A stretch of 64,000 bases of DNA from Nocardia cyriacigeorgica. Lineage in GTDB: Bacteria; Actinomycetota; Actinomycetes; Mycobacteriales; Mycobacteriaceae. Every line of letters starts with the position of its first letter. The stretch's first letter is position 1. A program made the position numbers and the translations under genes. The DNA is taken from NCBI RefSeq assembly GCF_010868145.1, contig NZ_JAAGUY010000027.1, forward strand, positions 1-64,000, in the 5' to 3' direction. The notes below the pieces were generated by a model. That model was not told the origin of the DNA, made no database searches, and saw nothing but the letters and a program-made list of their open reading frames with translations. Below are positions 50,642 to 60,478 of the stretch, piece by piece.

Positions 50642-52459
50642 ATGGCGGGTCGGGGCCTGGTCGGATGGGACTGGGGGGTGGCGCTTGTCGTCGCTCTGGT
50701 GCAGGTGTTCGGCGGGCGCGGGGCCAACTTCGGACAGACCGGAGTGCGGTCCCTCGACGCCCTCGGCTACGCGCTGCTGCTGGTCGGGCCGGTAGCGCTG
50801 CTGTTCCGCAGATATGAACCGCTGCCGGTCCTGTTCGTCACGCTCGCCGCGTGCGTGACCTATCTGTCGCTCGACTACGGCTACGGGCCGATCTTCCTGT
50901 CGCTGGTCATCGCCTTCCTCACCGCGGCGACCCGTGGATCACGGTGGTGGACCTACCCGCTGGTTCCGCTCGGCTACCTGGCGATGGTCTGGCCGCTGCC
51001 CGCGCTGCTCGGCCGGCCGACAGGGGTATGGCAGATCTTCGGGCTCATGGCCTGGCTGGCGGTGCTGGTCGGTATCGCCGAAGGGATTCGTCAGCGTCAG
51101 TCCGTACTCGAAGCCCGCAGGCAGCGCGCGGAAGCGGCCCGGCGCGATGAGGAGGCGCAGCGGCGACGGCAGGCCAGCGAGGAGCGGCTGGCCATCGCGC
51201 GGGAACTGCACGATGTGCTGGCCCACAGCCTGTCGCTGATCAATGTGCAGGCCTCGGTGGCGTTGGAGCTGTTCGACCGCAAACCCGAGCAGGCCGCGTC
51301 AGCGTTGGCTGCGATCAAAGGCGCGAGCAAGGACGCGCTCGCCGAGGTGCATACGCTGTTGCACACGATTCGGACCGGAAATCCGGTCGGTGGCGAGGCC
51401 ATCGATGCCGAGCCGGAATCGCTGTCGGACCCCACCGAACGGGCTCGCCGGGGCCGACGGCGCCGGGCCCGAGCTCGACGGCGCAGTACCGAGATGCGCC
51501 GTGCGGCCCGCCGTGCGCAAGCGACCGGCGCGTCCACCGAGGCAGCGCCCCAGCGGGGCGATAAGCCGACGAGCGATGCCGAGATGGCGCCTACCGAACC
51601 ACAGCCCGCTGCGCCGCGCACCCCCGCACCGACCATCGCCGATCTGGACGAACTGCTGCATCGCATCCGCGAAGCCGGGCTGACAGTGCATACCCGGGTG
51701 CTCGGCACGGTGACGCCGCTGCCGAGCGTCATCGATGTGGCGGCGGCCAGAATCATCCAAGAATCGCTGACCAATGTCGTCCGGCACGCACCGGGCGCCG
51801 ACGCGACCGTCACCGTGCGCTACACCCCGGACTCGGTCGACTTCACCATCGACAACACCCGCCCCACCAGCGCACCCGTGCGCACCGGAACCACCGGCGG
51901 CAACGGCATTATCGGGATGCGCGAACGGGCCCATGCGCTCGGCGGCGCACTCACCGCCGGGCCGCGGCCGAGCGGAGGCTTCCGGGTGGCGGCACGATTG
52001 CCCGTTCGTGCGGTGTCGGCTGAACGTCCGGAACCGCGACGCGCCGACAGGGACTCCGCCGCCGCGCGCGGGTCGGCGGCCTCTGCCGAAGGCATCAATC
52101 CGCCTGCGGCCGGGGGTGCTGGGGCCGAACCCGCGTCGCCGGGCACCGGCGGTTCGGAACCGTCCAGCGACGCACGGCGCCCCAACGGCGACGGGACCAC
52201 CGGCACGACGATGCCGGAGAATTCGGCTGCGAGCCACACCGACAACGACGTCGAATCCGCTGACTCCTCGCGTCCCGAGCCCGGCGGCGCCGACCGCGGT
52301 GATCGCACGGGCCACGCGTACGACCCGTCGCCCGGACTCGCCTCCGCGGCGCGAAAGGCTGCCTGCTCGGACAGCTCATCGACGACGGTGCGGGCAGGTG
52401 TGGGTGGACAGGTACACCAGGATGCGGCCGACGGCCATGGCGAAGCGGAGCTGCGATGA
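50642..52459 (+). CDS. DesK-like (HisKA_3) sensor histidine kinase with disordered insert and tail
   Basis: 605 residues. The N-terminal part has four or five membrane helices (VALVVALVQVFGG, ALLLVGPVALLF, VLFVTLAACVTYLSLDYG, FLSLVIAFLTAAT, FGLMAWLAVLVGIAEG) followed by a coiled coil. The HisKA_3 H-box RLAIARELHDVLAHSLSLINVQ carries His190; N-box IIQESLTNVVRHAPGA and GNGIIGMRERAHALGGALTAGP complete the ATPase. Unusually, a basic Arg/Ala insert (about residues 260-330) separates them, and a disordered tail of about 150 residues (453-605) follows. Start at ATG 50642 after GGGAG. It overlaps the regulator gene by 4 bases. Confidence 0.88.
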   Translation: MAGRGLVGWDWGVALVVALVQVFGGRGANFGQTGVRSLDALGYALLLVGPVALLFRRYEPLPVLFVTLAACVTYLSLDYGYGPIFLSLVIAFLTAATRGSRWWTYPLVPLGYLAMVWPLPALLGRPTGVWQIFGLMAWLAVLVGIAEGIRQRQSVLEARRQRAEAARRDEEAQRRRQASEERLAIARELHDVLAHSLSLINVQASVALELFDRKPEQAASALAAIKGASKDALAEVHTLLHTIRTGNPVGGEAIDAEPESLSDPTERARRGRRRRARARRRSTEMRRAARRAQATGASTEAAPQRGDKPTSDAEMAPTEPQPAAPRTPAPTIADLDELLHRIREAGLTVHTRVLGTVTPLPSVIDVAAARIIQESLTNVVRHAPGADATVTVRYTPDSVDFTIDNTRPTSAPVRTGTTGGNGIIGMRERAHALGGALTAGPRPSGGFRVAARLPVRAVSAERPEPRRADRDSAAARGSAASAEGINPPAAGGAGAEPASPGTGGSEPSSDARRPNGDGTTGTTMPENSAASHTDNDVESADSSRPEPGGADRGDRTGHAYDPSPGLASAARKAACSDSSSTTVRAGVGGQVHQDAADGHGEAELR

Positions 52460-53118
52460 CCATTCAGGTGCTGGTCGCCGACGATCAGGCACTGGTCCGC
52501 GGCGGGTTCGTCGCGCTGCTCGACGCCCAGGACGGTATCGAGGTGGTGGGCGAGGCCGATAACGGTGAGCAGGCCGTGCGAATGACGCGCGCGCTCACCC
52601 CCGATGTGGTGCTGATGGATATCCGGATGCCGATCCTCGACGGCCTGGCCGCCACCCGCATGATCGCCGACGATCCCAAACTGGCCGAGGTGAAGGTGGT
52701 CGTGCTGACCACCTTCGAGCTGGACGAGTACGTCTTCGAGGCGATGCGCTCCGGGGCGACCGGATTCCTGGTCAAACACACCGAGCCCGCGGATCTGGTG
52801 CGCGCGGTCCGGGTGGTCGCGGCCGGTGACGCGCTGCTGTCACCCGGCGTCACCCGCCGCCTGATCGCCGAATTCTCCGAGCACGCCAAACAGCCGCCGC
52901 CCGCGACCTTTTCCGAGCTCACCGACCGAGAACGCGAGGTCCTCACCCTGGTCGCCGAAGGCCTCACCAATGCCGAGATCGGTGAGCGACTGTTCATGAG
53001 CCCCGCCACCGCCCGCACCCACGTCAGCCGCATCCTCACCAAACTCGACGCCCGCGACCGCACCCAATTAGTGGTGCTGGCATACGAATCGGGGCTGGTG
53101 CGGCCCGGCTGGCAGTAG
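52456..53118 (+). CDS. NarL/LuxR-type response regulator
   Basis: 220 residues. Receiver domain: IQVLVADDQALVRGGF (acidic pocket), phospho-Asp in DVVLMDIRMPILDG, VVVLTTFELDEYVF (Thr) and TGFLVKHTEP (Lys). The LuxR HTH follows: LTDREREVLTLVAEGLTNAEIGERLFMSPATARTHVSRILTKLDARDRTQL. Paired with the overlapping kinase. Likely target: the divergent ABC-2 exporter operon, by analogy with DesK/R-type exporter control. Confidence 0.94.
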   Translation: MTIQVLVADDQALVRGGFVALLDAQDGIEVVGEADNGEQAVRMTRALTPDVVLMDIRMPILDGLAATRMIADDPKLAEVKVVVLTTFELDEYVFEAMRSGATGFLVKHTEPADLVRAVRVVAAGDALLSPGVTRRLIAEFSEHAKQPPPATFSELTDREREVLTLVAEGLTNAEIGERLFMSPATARTHVSRILTKLDARDRTQLVVLAYESGLVRPGWQ

Positions 53119-53132
53119 ACCGGCTGTCGGCG

Positions 53133-53537
53133 TCAGCCTGCTGAAGCGCCCGCGGCGACCAGGCAATCATCGGGTTCGCCTGTGGCGGGTTGTGCGGCGG
53201 CGATGATCGAATCCAGGATCGAACGGGTGGCCAGCAAGTCGGCCACTGCCTTGTCGATCCGTTCCTGTTCGCGGTACAGGTCCGGCAGCATGCCGGGACA
53301 GGCGGGCGCCAGGACCGTGCCCTCATCGATCATGCACGGGAGTACATCAGCGATCATCCGGGTGTTGAGGCCTGCGGCCAGCAGGGTGCGGATATTGCGC
53401 ACCACCCGGATGTCGTCCTCATGGAATTCGCGGTAGCCGCTCGGCTTGCGCACCGGGCGCAGCAGCCCCTGCTCCTCGTAGTAGCGCAGCAACCGGACAC
53501 TGACGCCTGTGTGATGGGCCAGGTCTCCGATTCGCAT
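53133..53537 (-). CDS. MerR family transcriptional regulator
   Basis: 134 residues. HTH and wing: MRIGDLAHHTGVSVRLLRYYEEQGLLRPVRKPSGYREFHEDDIRVVRNIRTLLAAGLNTRMIADVLPCM, then a short coiled coil (REQERIDKAVADLLATRSILDSIIA). The two cysteines CMIDEG and ACPGM near the dimer helix could sense a metal or oxidant, but the canonical MerR or CueR ligand pattern is not present. Divergent from the imine reductase-like gene across a perfect palindrome. Confidence 0.88.
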   Translation of the reverse strand: MRIGDLAHHTGVSVRLLRYYEEQGLLRPVRKPSGYREFHEDDIRVVRNIRTLLAAGLNTRMIADVLPCMIDEGTVLAPACPGMLPDLYREQERIDKAVADLLATRSILDSIIAAAQPATGEPDDCLVAAGASAG

Positions 53538-53562
53538 ATGCCGCTCCCCGCCTCACCCAGAC

Positions 53563-53584
53563 TTGACTCTCACATCAATGTGAG
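53563..53584 (+). promoter_or_regulatory. MerR-type operator with -35 element
   Basis: TTGACT at 53563-53568 is a good -35. It is followed directly by the perfect palindrome CTCACAT-CA-ATGTGAG (53569-53584), which lies in the spacer where MerR proteins bind. The -10 is not clear. It would drive the gene starting at 53602. Confidence 0.7.
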
Positions 53585-53601
53585 ACTTTGCCGTAACCGT
53601 C

Positions 53602-54507
53602 ATGGCGACACAGCATTCGAACGACACGCAACCTGTCACTCTCGTTGGCCTCGGCCCAATGGGCCTGGCACTGGCCCACACCCTGATCCGCAAAGGTCAC
53701 CCGCTCACCGTCTGGAACCGCAGCCCGGACAAGGCCGACGAACTCGTCGCCCGAGGTGCACGGCGGGCAGCCACCGTGGCCGAGGCGATCGACGCGAGCC
53801 CACTCACCATCGTGTGCCTGGCGGACTACCCGGCGATGTACAAGGTTTTCACCCCTGCCGTCGCGGCGCTCGCCGGACGCACCCTGATCAACCTCAATTC
53901 CGGCACACCCTCCGAGACGAAAGCGGCTGCCGCCTGGTCCGGTGAACACGACATCGACTACCTCGACGGCGCCATCATGGTGCCGCCACCGATGGTCGGC
54001 GAACCCGGCGCGGTGTTCCTGTACAGCGGCGCGACCGAGGTTTTCGATCGGCATCGTTCGACGCTGACCAGCCTGGGCGACCCACGTCATCTCGGCGACG
54101 CGGTCGAACTCGCGGTGCTGTACAACACCGCACTGCTGCACATGATGTACGCGACCATGAACGGCTGGCTGCAAGCGACCGCCATGGTCGGTTCGGCGCA
54201 TGTGTCGGCACAGCAGTTCGCCGACTTGGCGCTCGACTGGTTCATGCCCACTGTCCTCGACCCCGCATCCCTCGCCGCGCGCGCCCCCGACCTCGACGCC
54301 CGCCGGTACCCGGGGACGCTCGGCACCATGGTGATGAACCTCAACGGCCTCGAGCACATCACCCGCACCAGCGAGGAACAGTCGGTCGATACCGAAATGC
54401 CAAGGGCAATGCAGCGAATCGCCGAACGGGCCATCGCCGAAGGGCATGGCGCCGACAATTATCTGTCCACGTTCGAGGTATTCAGGAAGGCCACTCCATT
54501 GCCGTGA
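53602..54507 (+). CDS. Imine-reductase-like NADPH oxidoreductase
   Basis: 301 residues. Rossmann fold with GLGPMGLALAHTLIRKGHPLTVWNRSPDKADEL at residues 16-48, TLINLNSGTPSETKAAAAWSG, and the imine-reductase hallmark LDGAIMVPPPMVGEPGAVFLYSG. The C-terminal helical dimer domain begins ELAVLYNTALLHMMYATMNGWLQA. In characterised members the catalytic residue in this helix is usually Asp or Tyr (LYD/LYY); here it is Asn, so activity may differ. 6-phosphogluconate/beta-hydroxyacid dehydrogenase relatives have a Lys that is absent. No Shine-Dalgarno sequence precedes the ATG. Under a divergent MerR regulator. Confidence 0.82.
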   Translation: MATQHSNDTQPVTLVGLGPMGLALAHTLIRKGHPLTVWNRSPDKADELVARGARRAATVAEAIDASPLTIVCLADYPAMYKVFTPAVAALAGRTLINLNSGTPSETKAAAAWSGEHDIDYLDGAIMVPPPMVGEPGAVFLYSGATEVFDRHRSTLTSLGDPRHLGDAVELAVLYNTALLHMMYATMNGWLQATAMVGSAHVSAQQFADLALDWFMPTVLDPASLAARAPDLDARRYPGTLGTMVMNLNGLEHITRTSEEQSVDTEMPRAMQRIAERAIAEGHGADNYLSTFEVFRKATPLP

Positions 54508-54536
54508 TCCGTCGTGCGCGGGACCACACAGCCGAC

Positions 54537-54571
54537 AACGGGCCCGCCCCCACCCGGGGGACGGGCCCGTT
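54537..54571. terminator. Very stable hairpin between convergent genes
   Basis: AACGGGCCCG (54537-54546) and CGGGCCCGTT (54562-54571) form the outer stem, and CCCCC/GGGGG the inner. It ends the imine reductase-like gene and lies 14 bases from the clpC 3' end. Confidence 0.85.
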
Positions 54572-54584
54572 GCCTATTCGCGTA

Positions 54585-57140
<2,556 letters not shown>

Positions 57141-57457
57141 CGCTCCCTCACTCTCCTGCTCCGACATTCTGGCAACAGACGCCGCAGTGTGCTGTCGAAC
57201 AAACCTGGGCGCCAACCCGACGAACCTAGCCGTCAGCCTGCCATGAAGCCCGGGGGTTGCGGCCCCCGCCTCCACTCTAGTTGGCGGAGGATTCCGCCGC
57301 CGCCGGTCCACTCTATTGCCGACCGGTGGCAGCACGGTCATTCACTCATAACGCGGCAGTTGCAGGTTTCGTTTCCGGCTCGGTTTTGCCCTCAGCGAAC
57401 AAAGTGGGAGCGCCGGTCACATCCGGCGTCCAGGGCGAACATCCCATCCGGCCGGAC
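57141..57457. other. clpC upstream intergenic region
   Basis: 317 bases without a gene between the clpC start and the 3' end of the esterase gene on the same strand. It must hold the clpC promoter. TGCCCTCAGCG at 57387-57397 (minus strand CGCTGAGGGCA) is one mismatch from the ClgR-type motif CGC-YNANR-GCG as I recall it. I see no clear -10/-35 pair. Confidence 0.4.
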
Positions 57458-58390
57458 TCAGCCGGTGAAGGGTGCGACGAACTGACACGGCACTTCCCTG
57501 GGGTGGGCAGGGTCGAGGGCATTGAGCACGTGGGCAGCGGCACGTGGGCTACCCGCGATCGCGAGATGTTCCGAGTAGTCCTGGGCGCAGCCGTCCTGGA
57601 CGACGATGTTCGTGGTGTTCGGGCCGGCCGCCACCGCCGAAGTATGGGGCACCACGATCTCCTCCATGCTGCCCACGATGTTGGTGTAGGTCACGTCCGG
57701 GTGGTAGATGCCGTCGGCGTTGAGTTCGGCGAGGAACGGCCCACCGGCCGGCATCTGCGCGCAGGCCAGGCACGGGATCGAATTCCACGCCGCACCCAGC
57801 CCGACCGCGCGCGCGAACGCGGCGATATCGGCCATTCCGAACGCGGTGGTGCCGAGCCAGGGCACCGCGAGCGCGACGAGTTTGTCCACCTTGTCCGCAC
57901 CGCCGAGACGTTTGACGAAGTAGTTGCCGACCAGCCCGCCCTGGGAATGGCTGACGATATCGACCTTCTCCGCGCCGGTGGCCGCGAGCACGCGATCGAC
58001 GAATGCACCGAACTCCGCGGCGTTGTCCTGGACCGGCATCATCCCGCCGAGCGCCGAGATCGGCCACGGCAGGTCGTAGGCGCCGTAGGTCAGCGAATAC
58101 ACGCAATAGCCCTCATTGGCCAGCAGCGCGACGTAGGTGCCCCAGTTCGTCTGGGCTCCGCCACCGGTGCCGTGCGCGAGGACCACCGGGTTCGGATGTT
58201 CGGCACTGGGTCGGCAGGACCAGTCGTTGGAGCCGGGCAGGGAGCCGCCTGGGTTGGTCAGTTCTGCCGGTATCCCGGCGAAGAAGTTGTAGACGACCGG
58301 ATACCGTTCGGCGTGCGCCGCCCCCGCCGAGCTGATCCACAGCGCGGCGAGGACGGCGGCGATGACGGCGGTGGCGGGTGCTCGGCGCAT
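57458..58390 (-). CDS. Secreted alpha/beta esterase (triacylglycerol lipase-like)
   Basis: 310 residues. Signal peptide MRRAPATAVIAAVLAALWISS (cleavage after GAAHA). Lipase class 2 type: VVLAHGTGGGAQTNWGTYVALLANEGYCVYSLTYG, nucleophile VDIVSHSQGGLVGNYFVKRLGG (Ser), PWLGTTAFG, the acid probably in NADGIYHPDVTYTNIVGS and His in DYSEHLAIAGSPRAAAHVLNAL. Several cysteines (WSCRP, CLAC, DGCAQD, VPCQF) fit an exported protein. GGGAGG precedes the ATG. A box matching the KstR consensus lies 17 bases upstream, suggesting control by KstR and possibly a steroid-ester substrate. Confidence 0.85.
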   Translation of the reverse strand: MRRAPATAVIAAVLAALWISSAGAAHAERYPVVYNFFAGIPAELTNPGGSLPGSNDWSCRPSAEHPNPVVLAHGTGGGAQTNWGTYVALLANEGYCVYSLTYGAYDLPWPISALGGMMPVQDNAAEFGAFVDRVLAATGAEKVDIVSHSQGGLVGNYFVKRLGGADKVDKLVALAVPWLGTTAFGMADIAAFARAVGLGAAWNSIPCLACAQMPAGGPFLAELNADGIYHPDVTYTNIVGSMEEIVVPHTSAVAAGPNTTNIVVQDGCAQDYSEHLAIAGSPRAAAHVLNALDPAHPREVPCQFVAPFTG

Positions 58391-58406
58391 GGCCCCTCCC
58401 AAGTTC

Positions 58407-58420
58407 TAGAACGCGTTTCA
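58407..58420 (-). promoter_or_regulatory. KstR-type box upstream of the esterase gene
   Basis: TAGAACGCGTTTCA fits TNNAACNNGTTNNA at every defined position and shares TAGAAC-GTT with the box at 25051-25064. It lies 17 bases before the esterase ATG, where binding would repress. Right half less symmetric than the kstR box. Confidence 0.7.
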
Positions 58421-58487
58421 GAACGGTACGTCGCGACCAGGGCAGATGCGGCCATTACTGACGGGTAAGTTCGGAAACGAGTTCCAC

Positions 58488-59048
58488 TCAGGGCATCGGC
58501 TGGGCGACCGCCATTCGGGTCGGCGCCTGCGCGTTCGTCGCCTCGTCACGCCCCTGCTGCAATCCCGCGGCGAACAGCGCGCCCGAGAGCACCACGAATG
58601 CCAGCGTGTGCAGCACACCGCGGACAATATTCCAACGCACCCAAGCGGATTCGAAATCCGCACGCACGGCCGCCGGGTCGGCGATGGCGGCCGGATCACC
58701 CGCAGCCATCAACTGATCGTTGAGCGGGACGTTCAGCCCGGCGGTGACCGCGAACGCGATCACGTTGAGCACCAAGGCGACTCCGATCCAGATCAGTGTC
58801 ATGCGACGGTCGGCCCCGAGGTGCAGCAACGCGGCCAATGCCGTGAACCCGACCGTGCCGAGGAACCCGATCATGAAGGCCGGGTTGATGATCACGACGT
58901 TGATCTTCTGCATCGTCTCGATCACCGCGCGGTCGTCCATCCGCGCCAATGCGGGCATCACCGAGATCGCATAGGCATAGAAAACCCCCGCGATCAATCC
59001 GGTCGCCACCGTTGCGACCACCAGCGCGACGATTCGGCCTACCGACAT
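58488..59048 (-). CDS. DUF1772 membrane protein
   Basis: 186 residues, four helices (IVALVVATVATGLIAGVFYAYAISVMPAL, GFLGTVGFTALAALLHLG, LIWIGVALVLNVIAFAVTAGLNVPLNDQL, and LHTLAFVVLSGALFAAGL). The family signature VPLNDQLMAAG and FESAWVRWNIVRG is present. DUF1772 proteins are anthrone-oxygenase-like and otherwise uncharacterised in bacteria. A short cytosolic or extracellular tail follows. RBS GGAGAG near the ATG. Same strand as the esterase, gap 97 bases. Confidence 0.85.
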   Translation of the reverse strand: MSVGRIVALVVATVATGLIAGVFYAYAISVMPALARMDDRAVIETMQKINVVIINPAFMIGFLGTVGFTALAALLHLGADRRMTLIWIGVALVLNVIAFAVTAGLNVPLNDQLMAAGDPAAIADPAAVRADFESAWVRWNIVRGVLHTLAFVVLSGALFAAGLQQGRDEATNAQAPTRMAVAQPMP

Positions 59049-59153
59049 GATCTGCTCCTCTCCATCCGGCCGGAGCAGCAGCGCTCCGATTCCGTCTTCG
59101 AGTCAACACGGAACGAGGCTGCGCAACCATCGTTGAGAAGCTCGCGCCCATCA

Positions 59154-59231
59154 GTGAGCGTCTACGCGTACCTCCGCCTGCGCTGCGGCCATGCGCAGGC
59201 AGATGGCGGACTTCGTCCGGCAGCGCCCGCT
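59154..59231. repeat. Intergenic repeat, copy B
   Basis: Matches copy A at 33789-33862 through TGAGCG, GCGTACCTCCGC, TGCGCTGCGGCC, TGCGCAG and, after a 10-base spacer, GACT-CGTCCGGC and GCG-CCG. The CCTGCGC/GCGCAGG dyad (59175-59199) could form a hairpin. It lies just after the 3' end of the FHA gene. Confidence 0.7.
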
Positions 59232-59234
59232 AGA

Positions 59235-59858
59235 TCACAGGTCGCGGTCGGAGATGAGGCCGCTCTGCATGGCGAGGGCGGCCAGGCGGACCCGTTTCTG
59301 ATTCTGCGGCAGATCCTCGACGCCGAATTTGGCGAACAAGGCGCGCAGGTGGGTTTTGATCGCGTCGACGCTGAGGAACAGCTCCTCGGCGATCTGCTGA
59401 TTGGAGGCCGGGGTGGCGAAGCCCGCGCCGTGTTTGTACGGGCGGCACAGCGCGACCAGCACCGAACGCTGGGTATCGGTGAGCGAGCGGGCGGTGGGAA
59501 TGGCCCCGGTGGAGGCGCGGGTGGCATCGTCGGCGACGGCGCCGAATTCGTGGAAGGAGACCAGCGAGGTGCCGACCCGAATGCGATCGCCGGCCATGAG
59601 CCTGCGCCTGCCGGTCAGGCGCTCACCGTTGACGAAGGTGCCGTTGCGGGACAGGCCGTCGTCGACGATCGTCCACTGTGCGCCCAGATATTCGACGGCC
59701 GCGTGCAGCCGGGAGACCTCGGCGTCCCAGCGCAGGGACAAATCGGCGTGTGTGGAACGTCCGATGGTGACGCGCGGGTGGTCGGGGGTCAGCATGTGTT
59801 CGTGCCGATGCCCCTCCGCGTCGGTGAACCGCAGAATTGATCCGACGAAAGCTGTCAC
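59235..59858 (-). CDS. FHA domain regulator with C-terminal LuxR-like helix-turn-helix
   Basis: 207 residues. An FHA phosphothreonine-binding domain (VTIGRSTHADLSLRWDAEVSRLHAAVEYLGAQWTIVDDGLSRNGTFVNGERL) occupies residues 28-105. Residues 125-200 form an HTH of the LuxR/MalT type: RSLTDTQRSVLVALCRPYKHGAGFATPASNQQIAEELFLSVDAIKTHLRALFAKFGVEDLPQNQKRVRLAALAM. The combination suggests a regulator controlled by a Ser/Thr protein kinase. No kinase gene is nearby. The start is GTG-like at 59858; the N-terminus (MTAFVGSILRFTD) is short. Confidence 0.85.
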   Translation of the reverse strand: MTAFVGSILRFTDAEGHRHEHMLTPDHPRVTIGRSTHADLSLRWDAEVSRLHAAVEYLGAQWTIVDDGLSRNGTFVNGERLTGRRRLMAGDRIRVGTSLVSFHEFGAVADDATRASTGAIPTARSLTDTQRSVLVALCRPYKHGAGFATPASNQQIAEELFLSVDAIKTHLRALFAKFGVEDLPQNQKRVRLAALAMQSGLISDRDL

Positions 59859-60003
59859 GGTGCCATTACCCCAGCTCGACGGGACGACACGGCTCTGGCG
59901 GTTACGGACCTGCGCACAGGTCTATCGTGCCGTGTTTCGGCTGCTACAAACAAGGCTGCCGCCGGGGCGTCGCACGATTCGCCCGGCGGCAGCCCTCAAT
60001 GAA

Positions 60004-60363
60004 TCAGCTCTTGGCTGCCTTGTTGTAGGCATCGGTGATGTCCGCGGAGATACGTCCACGGGCATGCACCTTGTGACCATTCCGGCGAGCCCACTCACGA
60101 ATTGCCGCGGTTTGTTCGCGGTCCATCGGAACACGGCTCTTGGTGGTGCCACCGGTGGCCGCTGCGGCCTTCACCCGACGCCGGCCACTGACGCGGCGAG
60201 CGTTGGCAACCCACTGCTCCATCTCTTCCCGCAGCTTGGCCGCATTTGCCGACGACAGGTCGATCTCGTACGAAACACCATCGATAGCGAACTCGATGGT
60301 CTCGTCCGCGATGGACTCACCGTCGACATCGTCGATCAGGCTTACGGTGACCTTCTTTGCCAT
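60004..60363 (-). CDS. lsr2: Lsr2 nucleoid-associated xenogeneic silencer
   Basis: 119 residues. The N-terminal dimerisation domain MAKKVTVSLIDDVDGESIADETIEFAIDGVSYEIDLSSANAAKLREEMEQWVANARRV and the C-terminal DNA-binding domain with the RGR minor-groove hook (IREWARRNGHKVHARGRISADITDAYNKA) are intact. H-NS-like protein that silences AT-rich horizontally acquired DNA. AGAGGACG precedes the ATG. Its place between clpC and lysS is conserved in mycobacteria, but three or four genes intervene here. Confidence 0.97.
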   Translation of the reverse strand: MAKKVTVSLIDDVDGESIADETIEFAIDGVSYEIDLSSANAAKLREEMEQWVANARRVSGRRRVKAAAATGGTTKSRVPMDREQTAAIREWARRNGHKVHARGRISADITDAYNKAAKS

Positions 60364-60478
60364 GAGATGAACGTCCTCTCGAAATCGTGCGACCCGCATA
60401 CTAGGCCGATTGCCCGAGGCAAGAATACCTCTAATTCGAAAAATGCCAAGACGAGCTGGAGTCGTGCAATCCGATCGC

